Assembly (NCBI GenBank): GCA_022478985.1 | Contig: JAKSZP010009472.1 | Span: 53,517 to 117,516, forward strand | Length of the DNA stretch: 64,000 nt | Direction of reading: 5' to 3' | Source: Massospora cicadina | Taxonomy: Eukaryota; Entomophthoromycota; Entomophthoromycetes; Entomophthorales; Entomophthoraceae | In this document: piece after piece, positions 46,260 to 56,955 of the stretch | How the letters are laid out: each line of letters starts with the position of its first letter | Position numbering within the stretch: the first letter of the stretch is position 1 | Position numbers and translations under genes: made by a program | The notes under the pieces: generated by a model | Database searches by the model: none | Told to the model about the DNA's origin: nothing | What the model saw: the letters and a program-made list of their open reading frames with translations, nothing else

Positions 46260-46976
46260 ATACAAACAAGGAGGAGGAAAATGCACCATTTAAAACTAAT
46301 AATATTGACCCAATTTTTATTTCTGAAACACAAGCTGGTAACCAAAAGAAAATGGTACCAAGCATGAACTGTGACATGAAAAACCACCCATGGTCCCACC
46401 AGATAGGCTATCAAGCCCTATAGATGGACCATGTGGCAATAGTCACAATGGACAAGAAAATAGACCTGGAATTTGTGGAAGAAACTCACGCTGGTAGGAT
46501 CTTGATAGAGATGGCTACAAACAGAGTAACTGGCAGGAGCATACAAGTTGTAGCAGTCTATGCCCCATCAAAGCACCATGAAAACCGTATTTTTTGAAAA
46601 TTCTTAGCAGAAGTGCCATCTGAAGTGACAACCATAATAGCAAGTGACCTGAACTGTTAGACAAAGGCAAGCCGGAATATGTTACCAATGAGAGAACATC
46701 CCAACAGTAAGGCCAACAAGATGCTCAATTACCTAGTCAAATTGGGTATGTGCTTAACTATTGATAAAGAGGACAATGACCTGGCCAACCTAACATGGTG
46801 GTCATATGACGCTGCTGGATCCCCACTGTCAGGATCACGTTTAGACTACATCCTAATGTTATCAGATCTCAAGCTGATGACATCCAAAAGTGAGGTTAGC
46901 ATAAATGCCAAAAGTGACCACATGGTCATCCACATGGATATCAACCTTGATGAACCTCCGAGGAACCGTGAGTGGT
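46260..46976 (+). pseudogene. LINE A endonuclease pseudogene
   Basis: Apurinic/apyrimidinic-type endonuclease that would nick the target. Blocks: DPIFISETQ near 46310 (the D..FI.ET block with the catalytic Glu), IIASDLNC near 46640 (GDFN block with Gly replaced by Ser), SRLDYIL near 46840 and SDHMVI near 46914-46931 with the catalytic His. Stops at about 46422, 46600 and 46660 break it. The LINE B copy is better. Confidence 0.82.
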
Positions 46977-47489
46977 AACTGGCATCAGCCACACTGAGGG
47001 ATGGGGAATGGCGCCAAAAGTTTGACGCTGGACTGGATCAACTGGTAGCATATCTGGACAGCCACCAAGAGTTGGACCTAATAAAATGATGGACCTGGAT
47101 CAAAGTGAAAATGGAGCATGATAGTATAAAGTTTGAAAAAGTGACCTCTTACAAGTAAACTGCCACTGTGAAGCAGCTGAAATCTAAATTAGAAAGACTG
47201 AGGCTCACCCGGCGGGACAGTGAGAACTGGTGGAGTGAGTACCAAACAACACAAAAAGTATCAGGCCATAATGATGAAGTAAGACTCAAAGAGATGTACC
47301 AATGCAACTTACCAATATCAGAGTCTAGTGGGGACAATGACCAAAGAGGGCCTGAAACACCTCAAGGAAATTTATACCAAGGCTAGGGTATGAGAAGTGG
47401 AGACAGCGGAAGGAGAAGTATCAACAGACCCTGAAACAATCAAGTGAGAGGTTGAGCTTTTTTATGGTGATCTTTTATGACAATGAGAA

Positions 47490-48870
47490 ATGAGCAAATC
47501 AGTGACAAAAACCCTTATTGACCTGGCCAAGCCAGCACTAGGGGGCTGTACACCAGAAGATGTCACCAAGCTATCCGCAAAAATCTCTATCAATGAAGTT
47601 AAGAAGGTGCTAAAGGAGTCACCAAGAATGAAAGCACCAGGCTTTGACAATATGTGTGCAAAAATACAGCATATTCTGAGACCGCATTGCGCTGGAGCTC
47701 AAAGCCCTCTTCAACCACTGTTTACAAAATGGCCAGCAAATTCTGGGAGGCCAAGAGACCCATATTGTACTTTTGTACAAAAAGGGCCTCAGACACCAAC
47801 TTCAGAACTTGCGCCCAGTTGCGCTATCAGACGCCAATTATAAACTGTTCATGCGCATACTATCTAATCAACTGATGGCAAAAGCACCGCGCACGCTCCA
47901 TAAGGCTCAGAATGGCTTTGTCAAAGGCCATAGTATATGGGACAGCATTGGTTCAGTCCATAGTGTACTCCAGGATGTGAGGGGCATCAAACAGGGGTAC
48001 CTTATTTCCTCAACATGGAAAAGGCATATGACTGAGTAGTTTGGTCATTCCTTCATGAGGCACTAAAGGCAGTCATTATCCCTGACACTTTTTGAGCATG
48101 GATAACGACGCTGTACTCAGGCCTGGTAACAAAAGTGATTGTTGCAGATGGCATAATCAACAAATTTTCCAGTCAGGCAAGGTCTCTGACAAGGTGACCC
48201 TATGTCACCAATACTCTTCAACTTTTCAGCCAACATTCTACTGGCAGCAGTGGATGCAAAGCTCCAGGGTTTAGTCCACCCTAACCAAATGCCACTGAAA
48301 ATGCTAGCATTTGCTGACAATATGGTAGTAGGCATAAGCTCACTGACTGACCTCCAGGGTGCCAAGGAACTATTAAACCTCTATCAGCTAGCATCAAATG
48401 CAAAGATCAACTTGACAAAAACTTCAGTGATGAGGGTTGGCAACCTGAGCTTCAGCCCGCCAACTGATACAACACCTATCATGCACTTCCAGACAGTCTG
48501 ATACCTTGGGATACTCTTCATTGACAAGGGACTAGCGGTACTGGAGACTGAACAGGAAGTATTGTCAAGCTTATTGATCTGAATGGCATGCTGGAAAAGC
48601 GCCAGACTATGCCTTGAGGAGAAAGTGCAGGCAATAAATGTCTTCATCTTCTAAAAGTTGTGGTATGTTGCTCATGTGCTGCCAATGAGCCCAAACTTAG
48701 AGAAGAAAATCAGGTCAATGCTCTGAACCTTCTTGTGGTTTAAGGCAAAGGTGGTGCCAATACCACTGGAAGCCCTGTTGGAACCAAAGAATGAAGGAGG
48801 CATGGGCCTGCTGGACTTTGAATCTCACGCCCATCATATATGGGGAAAGTTGTTCCTGAAGCTAACACAG
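47490..48870 (+). pseudogene. LINE A reverse transcriptase pseudogene
   Basis: RT blocks in order: KESPRMKAPGFDNM near 47620 (KAPGPDGI block), NGFVKGHSIWDSI near 47910-47950 (GFRxGRS block), NMEKAYD near 48020 (DxxKAYD block; the next codon is a stop), a degraded QGDPMSP.LFNF block near 48200, MLAFADNMVVGIS near 48300-48340 (YADD box, here FADN), then NAKINLTKTSVM (thumb side). The change of the second catalytic Asp to Asn plus stops makes it inactive. Confidence 0.85.
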
Positions 48871-49310
48871 ATGCAAATGCACTGCCCGACCCTAGCATGG
48901 GGTGTAAACTGGGCAAGAGCCCAAGGCCTCCAAGAGCCAGTCTCTCCCCACTCATTATGTGAATGGATGGCGCACTGCCCACGGATAACCTCCCAAAAGA
49001 TACTCCACACTACTGGCAACTATGCAATTGGGCTGTGCACCAGAGCGGATAGTCATTTGAGTGATCAGACTGAGAAGCTGACCAAATTCAAAGGGATGTC
49101 AAAGCACATAATTCTGCAATGATTTCTGCAACAAGCTGGGAGGAGCGTAACTGAATTGCTGACAAATATGCTACCAAGTCAATCAGAATAAGGTACAAAT
49201 TGACACTGATAGAATAGGGGGACCCACTCTCAAAACTGGGGTTCAATCCACCCACCCATCCACAAATCCTAAATGACTGGACTACCAAAGGTCACAACAC
49301 CAAATACCTG

Positions 49311-49874
49311 ATGAAGGAGTTGATCTCGGGCCTGAACTCCCACTTGGTAACAGCCAAAAAGCGTTTGGTAACCTGGCAGATCCTAAATTGGGCATTCAAA
49401 TTGGGCAAGCACAGTGGGTCAGACTACCAGCATAAAGAATGCCCCATATGCGCTGAACCAGAAGCTGACATAGCCCACCATTACTATGAATGCGCCATGT
49501 TCAAAAAATACTGGTCCACAATGTGCTACATCCTATCAGGCAAACAATCACCACTGGGAATACTTTTATCACAGGATCTTTTCTTCAAAAAAACCCTGAA
49601 AATGGCTCCAATCCAATTACAAGCCTTCATTTATCATTATTGTGTATTGGTAATTCATTGTGCGCTCGTTGCCAAGGTTTTGAGCAACAAGCGCCCCCAC
49701 CACAGAGGTTTGGTATTGAAGACCATTCAGATTATTTCCAATCAGCTCCGTCAGATCTCAAAATTTTTGTGCCTAATCCCCAGGTGTTATAAAGCCACAC
49801 ATCTGGCTTTCCCTGCCAGATCGCTCATTGTACACAATGAGGCAACTAATCAACTGAGAATCAAATGGCTTTAA
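49311..49874 (+). pseudogene. LINE A C-terminal zinc-motif region
   Basis: A 187-codon open frame ending in TAA. It contains CPICAEPEADIAHHYYEC followed by KKYW, the CxxC...H...C zinc-binding motif (zf-RVT type) found after RT in many fungal and plant LINEs. It is preceded by WQILNWAFKLG, typical of the stretch upstream of this motif. The last ~100 codons form a helical tail. Confidence 0.8.
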
Positions 49875-50032
49875 GCTCGCCAATTCTAGAACCATGGCTA
49901 GCGATGGCAATTGCCAATCAGCAATAGTTGGAGGTGCTAGAACTCTAGTGACCTGAACCCCGGTCCTTTTACCTTGGCTGAATCACCTGTATTCCACCCT
50001 CCCCTCTTACTTTCCCTTAAATTTATTTTAAA

Positions 50033-51533
50033 CTAGCTGATTTACCCGTGCTTCACTATGGTGTTTACAAAATTAAAAATTTTCAATTTATTAATTTAGA
50101 TTTTATATTATAGATAAACAAAACCACTCAGCCAAATCTAATTGCTCAATCAAATTAACCAAAATCCACCAACCACTCAGGTAAACCTAACTGAACTTAC
50201 AAAAATGATTTAGAGCTTTTACCTTATGGTAAAAAGCTTAAGTGCATAATATATGTCTTTCATCCACCAGGTAAGTGTACCATTATTATAGGTAATGACT
50301 AACTGATTGTTCATACTGTGCCAACATTGTGCCTTTCTATAAAGTAAAATACATTATTATGCTCTTAAGATTTTGAATTTGATAAAGGATACTTTATCTT
50401 TTCTCAGATATTATGAGGGTATGTTAATTAAGAAAGTAATTAATAAATATATATAATATCAATCAGTTGATTTAAGTGGCCAATCTATAATAAAATTACT
50501 GATTGCCATCTGTAATAATTCATTTTAAATCTATTAAATCTAGTCAATTTTATTGGTTAACCTATGCAAAAATAATCCACACCCATAATCATTTAAGCTC
50601 ATCAGGTATGATCTCATACTTTGAACTTGCCCCCAGCCATAGGACATATATCATGTCAAAACAACCAATAGCTAATCACCCCTTAAACTAAACTGTGTCC
50701 GATTAATTTGACCAAAAGCCATCAATCACTCGGCAAACAAAATAACCTATCAAATCAATCAAATAATACCAAACTGCTACCCAAAACATCTCTATATATT
50801 TAAAATCATTGTACGTGAGATATCTTCCAAACTACTAAATCTTTAACTTAACTTGTCAAAAGTATTTTATTAATTAGGTGAACCAAATTAAGCAGGTTTA
50901 TAAAATATTTAAACCTAACATTCAGATACCGGTGCTTCGCTACGGTATTTAGTTTATCAGATGATGGTAAGCTCACATTGTAGCCTATAGGCTGTGCCAA
51001 CACTACTATTGAGCCACTCGGACTAACAGCTTCACTGTTGCCCTCGTGACTGGTGAGTTGATTATCCTAATTACTTAATTTACTTAAAACTCTAATACTG
51101 ATTTTTGTTTAGTCTCAGGTGAGTAATTTGGTAAATCTATTAATGCCAGCATACAACGCCATGTTCATTTTGTTCCTTTTTTGTTTCTGTCATGTATCAG
51201 AGATGGCGTTGTATACGGATTTTATTTTTTTGTGATTTTCTTACTTTTCCAATGCGCGTGGAAACTTCTCGAGGCTGAGTCAAAAGAAAAAAATTTATCG
51301 AAATCAGTCAATCCGTTCACGAGATATCATCAAAAAAGCCATTCCATACAAAATGTATGAGAAAATGAATTTTTTTCATAAATTTTTTTTCGTGAATTTT
51401 TCCCATGTTAATAGTTATTCTGCTATTCGGGATGGAGACAAATCTATCAAATCAAAGATCATAAAAATCGGTCCAGCTGTTCTTGAGTTATAAATGGTGT
51501 AACTAACCCGACTTTGTTTTATATATATATAGA
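50033..51533 (-). mobile_element. Non-autonomous Helitron HA
   Basis: 1501 bp, minus strand. 5' end TCTATATATATATAAAAC preceded by A (51534 complement); 3' end CTAG (50033-50036) followed by T. A hairpin-forming ACCATAGTGAAGCACGGG lies just inside the 3' end (about 50050-50067). No coding. Two inner blocks: a typical 5' module (AAGTCGGGTTAGTTACACC, TATAACTCAAGAACAGCTGG) and the inverted pair ATACAACGCCAT/ATGGCGTTGTAT (51152-51163, 51203-51214), then a 3' kilobase shared with the Helitron ending at 62728. A second hairpin GTAGCGAAGCACCGG lies at about 50930. Confidence 0.85.
51152..51214. repeat. Inverted repeat in Helitron HA
   Basis: ATACAACGCCATG and its complement CATGGCGTTGTAT-like copy, about 40 bp apart; could form a stem-loop. 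Confidence 0.75.
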
Positions 51534-51564
51534 TACATATCTACTTAATAAAATACATTCACTC

Positions 51565-51900
51565 ACTCACTGACATCTGAAACCTTCGAGTCTGATAGGG
51601 TCAATCTATTTGGGTGAGTTGGTGAGAATTGGCAAATATTATCTAATAATTCACACTTTGTCATCTGAAGCTAATCGAGTCTGATAGGATCAATCTATTT
51701 GGGTGAGTGGGTGAGAATTGGCGAATCATATCGAATCTGAAATTATCGAGCCTGATGGGTTCAATCTGTTTGGGCGAGTGGGTGAGAATTGACAAAAAAT
51801 CATTGAATAATTCACCAAATTGCTCACCTGAAGCTAATCGAGTCAGATAAGTTTAATCTATTTAGGCGAGTGGGTGAGAATTGGCAAATAAGATCAAATC
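51565..51900. repeat. Minisatellite units in the Helitron 5' half
   Basis: Four-plus units of 72-93 bp, each with TCGAGTCTGATAGGGTCAAT and GGGTGAGTGGGTGAGAATTG; more units lie at 61914-62100 and 62775-62945. Confidence 0.8.
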
Positions 51901-51915
51901 TGAAATTATCGAGTA

Positions 51916-52127
51916 CTTCTTTCTTTAAAAAAAGATTCAGCAGTAGCAGGAAACACCCTGCATGAAAACCACCCGAATCTTCCTTTTTTAACTCCATATC
52001 ATTAATTAATTGATTAATGATAAGAGGGAACGGAGGAAATTATGTTTGTCCTAGCCAGAACAGGTTTTAAACCCGTTACAGCATTTTTACCCCACCTTAG
52101 CTTGTGGTTACAAGTGTGCGCAACTAC
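51916..52127 (-). mobile_element. tRNA-derived SINE, split by LINE B
   Basis: A 220-bp insertion (51916-52127 plus 61906-61913) inside the Helitron, with a 15-bp duplication TGAAATTATCGAGTA (51901-51915) / TGAAATTATTGAGTA (61914-61928). On the minus strand the head reads ACCAGGTGTAGTTGCGCACA, then a B-box-like GGTTTAAAACC inside CGGGTTTAAAACCTGTTC, a Pol III internal promoter pattern, and the tail ends in TTTTTTTAAAGAAAGAAG. So it is a short interspersed element with a tRNA-like head. The source tRNA was not identified. Confidence 0.7.
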
Positions 52128-52324
52128 TTTTTTTAAAACTTCATACTTTATTAAATAAATTTAAGGGAAAGTAAGAGGGGAGGGTAGAATACAGGCAATT
52201 CAGCCAAGGATAAAAACTGGGGATTCGGGCTGCTAGAGTTCTAGTACCTCCAACCATTGCTGATCAGCGATCACCATCACTAGCCATGGTTCTAGCAGTG
52301 GTGGGCTTAAAGGCCATACTATTC

Positions 52325-53002
52325 TCAGATGATTATTATCTTTATTGCGTGTGATGAGTGATCCAGTGGGAAAGCCAAATATGTGGCCTTATAACACCTG
52401 GGGATTATGCGCAAGAATTTTGAGATCCGGTGGAGCTGATCAGAGATAATCTGAATGGTCTTCAATACCAAACCTCCGTGATGAGGGTGCTCATTTCTCA
52501 TAACCTTGGCAACAAGCGCACAGTGAATTACCCATACATAATAATGGTAAATGAAGGCTTGTAGTTGGATTGGAGCTGTTCTCAGGGTTTTTATAAAGAA
52601 CAGGTCCTGCAATGGATGTATACCCGGAGGCAAATGATCATCTGATAGGATGTATTACATCATGGACCAGTATTTTTTGAACATGGTATATTTATAATAG
52701 CAATATGCTATGTCTGCTTCCAGTTCAGTGCATATGGGGTATTCTTTGTACTGGTAATCCGGCCTGATGTGCTTGCCCAATTTGAATACCCAATTAAGGA
52801 TCTGCCATGTTACCAACTGCTGTTTGGCTGTAACCAAGTGGGAGTTCAGGCCCAAAATCAACTCCTTTGTTGGGTAGTTGGTGTTATAGCCTTTGGTAGT
52901 CCAGTCATTAAGGATTCGTGGGCAGGTAGGAAAATTGCACCCCAGTTTTGGGAGCGGATCCCCATATTCTACCAGCATCAATTTATACCTAATTCTGATT
53001 GA
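52325..53002 (-). pseudogene. LINE B C-terminal zinc-motif region
   Basis: Minus frames 52981-52655 and 52633-52325 match the 187-codon C-terminal frame of LINE A: LNSHLVTAKQQLVTWQILNW, then a damaged CxxC motif (the CPICAEPEAD block has become YPICTELEAD), then a helical tail. Frameshifted between the two. Confidence 0.75.
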
Positions 53003-55600
53003 CTTGGTTGCATATTCATCAGCAATTTTGGTTACATTCCTCCCAGCTTGTTGCAGTATTCATTGCATAATTACATGCTTTGATATCCCTTTGAATCTGG
53101 TCAGCCTCTTGGTCCAATTTTTTGAATGACCACCCACCCTGGTGCATGACCCAATTGCAGAGTCACCAGTAGTGTGGGGCTCCTTTTTATGAGGTTATCT
53201 TTGGGTAGTTCACCATTCATTCATGTAACAATTGGGGGGAGACTGGCTCTTGGAGGCCTTGAGCCCTTGCCCAGTTTACACCCCATGCTAGAGTCGGGCA
53301 GCACATGTGCATCTGTGTTAGCTTCAGAAATGACTTCCCCCATATGCGCCGGGCATGAGATTTGAAGTCCAGTAGGCCCATGCCTCTTTCATTCTTTGGT
53401 TTTGACAGGGCTTCCAGTAGAATTGGTGCCACCTTTGCCTTGAACCACAGGAAAGTTCAGAGCATTGACCTGATTTTCTTCTCTAGGTTTGGGCTCATTG
53501 GCAGCATGTGAGCAATATACCATAGCTTTGAGAAGATGAAGATGTTTATCGCCTGAACTTTCTCCTTGAGGCATAGTCTGGCGCTTTTCCAGCATGACAT
53601 TTGGAATGATAAGCTTGTTAATACTTCTTGTTTGGTCTCCAGTACAGCTGGTCTCTTGTTGTTGAAGAGTATCCTGAGGTATTGGACTGTCTGGGAGCTT
53701 ATAATTGGTATTGTGTCAGTTGGTGGGCTGAAGTTCAGGTTGCTGACCCTCATCACTGAGGTTTTTGCCAAATTTATTTTTGCGTTTGATGCAAGCTGGT
53801 AAAGGTTTAATAGATCCTTGGCACCCTGGAGGTCAGTCAATGTAAGGAGAGTGTCTATAACCCTCCAGTTCCCAGCATGGCAGTGCTTGGTGCACAGGTT
53901 CAACACCAGGTAACTAGCTGTTAGTGCCAGAGAAATTAGAGACCAGCAGAGGGTGCTGGAGCAATAACTGCTGAGGCATAATGTTGCAAATTTTATAATA
54001 AAACCCCATAGAAGGGCAACACAGTGCACATATTGGACAGATTTAGGCAGCCCAGGTTAGAGGGATCCTGGGCGGACAAATGGTGCATGAGGGGAGAGCA
54101 GAATGGCACTTGCAATGGCAAGTGGAATGGAATGTGAGACCTCCTAAAGAGGTTCACGCACAGGAGCATTATGAATATCTTAAAATAAAAAAAAACTTAT
54201 AACAGGGGATAGGTTTATTTGGGAAGTTGACCAACAAGGAATGTTGGTCAGGAAAAATGTATTTAAGCTCAGATGGGGAAATTGGGGTTATGCTGCAGTG
54301 GGCCCAAGCAGCGGCTCACCAATAGGGCAATACTGCCATCTGAGTTAGTAAAATAGACTAAAACTGACTTCACTCAAGTTATTGACTGAAGTTGGATTCA
54401 TCCCAAGCGCGTTATTTCATAGCTGGAACGGGTTTCAAACCCTTGTTCCAGAACTAAGTGAACCAAGCCATCCGCCCTAATATGGTAGATAGTTCATTTT
54501 AAAGCTTGAGCTGCTGTCAGGGGCTGGGCACTTGGCACCCCACTAGGACCAACCTGGGCATATCTTGCCCTTACTCAGCGCTGGTCTAAGGTATGCTTCA
54601 GGTCTGGGAGGCCCTGTAGCTTAACCTTTTGGGCCTCCAAGCTCCCAGCCTTGTCTTTGGGGTTGACCCCCACTATGATGTCATATGTACATGACAGTCG
54701 AGGAGCTTATTCCTACAATTGTATCATCTGTGAATGCTAGCATCTTCAGTGGCATTTGGTTAGGGTGGACTAAACCCCAAAGCTTTGTGTCCGCTGCCGC
54801 TAGTAGAATATTAGCTGCAAAGTTGAAGAGTATTAGTGACATGGGGTCTCCTTGGTGGAGACCTTGCCTGACAGAGATTTCGTTGGTTGCACCATCCGTG
54901 ACCATACCCTTCATTACCAGACCTGAGTATAGCGTCGTTATCCATGCCCAAAACGTGTTGAGGATACTGACCGCCTTCAGTGCCTCATGTAAGAATGACC
55001 ATGCTACTCAGTCATATGCCTTTTCCATGTTGAGGAACATAAGGTATCCTTGTTCAATGCCCCTCATATCCTGGAGTATGCTCTGGACTGAACCTATGCT
55101 GTCCCGAATACTACAGCCTTTATTGAAACCGTGTTGGGCCCTATGGAGCGTGTGTGGTGCTGTTGCCATCAGCCAATTAGATAGTATGCGCGTGAGCAGT
55201 TTATAATTGGCATTTGATAGTGCAATTGGGTGCCAATTCTGAAGTTAGTATCTGAGGCCTTTATTGTACAGAAGTTCAATTCAGGTCTCATGTCCTCCCA
55301 AAACATGTTTGCCGTGGGTCAAACAGTGGTTAAAGAGGGCTTTGAGCTCCGGCGTGATGCAGTCTCAGAATATGCTGTATATTTCTGCACACATAATGTC
55401 AGGGCCTGGTGCTTTCATTCTTGGCAACTCTTTTAGAAACCTCTTAGCTTCATCAATAGAGATTTTGGCGGATAGCTTGGTGACATCTTCCAGCATACAG
55501 CCTCCTAGTGCCAGCTTGGCCAGGTCAATAAAGGTTTTTGTCACCAATTTTCTCATTTCTCACTGTCAGAAGAGATCGCCATAAAAAGCTCAACTTCATG
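53003..55600 (-). pseudogene. LINE B reverse transcriptase, split by a solo LTR
   Basis: Blocks on the minus strand: KELPRMKAPGPDIM near 55420 (KAPGPDxI intact), a QGDPMSLILFNF block at about 54860, MLAFTDDTIVGIS at about 54740 (FTDD, both catalytic Asp kept), then the solo LTR 53841-54696, and then NAKINLAKTSVM near 53790 and LLEALSKPKNERGMGLLDF near 53410. Stops occur between blocks. Reverse transcription at the nicked target is the family role; this copy is interrupted. Confidence 0.83.
53841..54696 (-). mobile_element. Solo LTR, copy 2 (inside LINE B RT)
   Basis: 856 bp, minus strand, ends TGTCATGTAC...CCTTACA. The duplication is GTCAA (53836-53840) / GTCGA (54697-54701), identical but for one transition at a CpG. 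LINE A has the empty site near 48345. It carries a B-box-like GGGTTTGAAACCC segment in its middle. Confidence 0.87.
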
Positions 55601-55947
55601 CTTAATCATTTCAAAGTCTGTTGATACTTCCCCATCCGCTGTCTCCACTTCCCATACCCTAGCCTTAGTTCAGATTTCCTTGAGGTGTTTAAGGCCCTCT
55701 TTGGTCATCATCCCTGCTAAGCTCTGATATTGGTAAGTTACATTGGTCCATCTCTCTGAGTCTTGTTTCATCATTATAGCCCGATATTTTTTGTGCATTG
55801 TTCAGTACTCACTCCACCAGTCCTCGCTGTCCCAGCGGGTGAGCCTCAGGATTTCTAATTTAGACTTCAGTTGCTTTATGGCAGCTGTTCACTTGCAGGA
55901 GGTCACTTTTTCAAACTTCATACTATTATGTTTCATCTTTGTTTTGA

Positions 55948-56721
55948 TCAGGTCCACCTTTCTAGCGGGTCTAGCTCTGGGCTATTGTCCAGATGTGCTA
56001 TTAGTTGATCCAGTCCCGCATCTATCATTTGGCGCCAATCCCCATTCATCAACGTGGCTGGTGCCAATTGCCACTCATGGTTCCTCGGAGGTTCATCAAG
56101 GTCGATCTCCACCCAAATGACCATGTGGTCACTTTTGGCATTTATGCTAACCTTGCTGTTGGACGTCATCGACCTGAGGTCCAATGATATGAGGATATAG
56201 TCTAACCGTGATCCTGACAGTGGGGATCCAGCAACATCATATGTCCACCGCGTTAGATTGGCCAGGTCATCATCCTCTTTGTCAATAGTTAGGCACATCC
56301 CCAATTTAACTAGGTAATTGAGCATCTTATCAGCTTTACTGTTGGGGCGTTCTCTCATCAAGTATGTATTCTGACTCACATTAATCCAGCAGTTCAGGTC
56401 ACCTGCTATTATGGTCATCACTTCAGATGGCACTTCCACTAAGAAATCCCAAAAAATATGGTTTTTGTGGAGCTTTGGTGGAGCGTAGAATGCTACCACT
56501 CGTATGCTCCTACCAGTTACTCTGTTTGTAGCTATTGCTATCAAGATCCTACAAGTGTGAGTTTCTTCCACAAATTCCAGGTCTATTTTCTTGTCCATTG
56601 CAACTATTGCCACGTGGTCCATCCATAGGGCTTGGTAGCCTATCTGGTGAGACCACGGATGGTTTTTTGCATTGTGGTTTGAGCTTGACACCATTTCTTT
56701 TTGGTAACAAGTTGTGTTCAT
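55948..56721 (-). pseudogene. LINE B endonuclease domain, open frame of 257 codons
   Basis: The longest unbroken mobile-element frame in the window. Apurinic/apyrimidinic-type endonuclease blocks: IIAGDLNCW (about residues 93-101; GDxN block intact), SGSRLDYIL (about 165-173) and KSDHMVI (about 191-197) with the catalytic Asp/His pair. The N-terminal block with the catalytic Glu lies upstream of the ATG in another frame, so the full domain is frameshifted. The region between (YLVKLGMCLTIDKEDDDLANL) matches LINE A closely. It would nick target DNA for target-primed reverse transcription. Confidence 0.83.
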
Positions 56722-56955
56722 GAAATAAAAATTAGGTCAATATTATTAGTTTTTAAGTGGTGCATTTTTCTCCTCCTCATTTGTATGCTCACCATCCCCC
56801 AAGCATTTGTAGTCACTATCCTCATTTCCAGCTGCCTGACCTACAGGTATGATGTTTAGTGTTGTCTGGGTTGTAATTGAGTCACATACAGAGGTCAGGT
56901 TGTTCATTGGTTGTGGTGTTGATGGTTGGCAGGGTGCGATATCCAGTTTTCAGGA

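Larger units (their letters stand above)
41975..50032 (+). mobile_element. Non-LTR retrotransposon (LINE) copy A
   Basis: About 8.06-kb element, plus strand, co-linear with LINE B from a pyrimidine-rich 5' end (TTTCTCTCTCTC) to a 3' UTR ending CCCTTAAATTTATTTTAAA. Order: ORF1 with a Trp-rich repeat region and a zinc knuckle, apurinic-type endonuclease, reverse transcriptase, C-terminal zinc motif. Full length but crippled by many TGA/TAG stops. A Helitron abuts its tail at 50033, so its own target duplication cannot be verified. It carries a 25-bp retroposon insertion at 45906-45930. Confidence 0.9.

Noticed and set aside
51565..51900. Regularly spaced repeats as a CRISPR array
   Set aside because: Units are contiguous diverged minisatellite copies inside a Helitron with no unique spacers, in a eukaryotic context.
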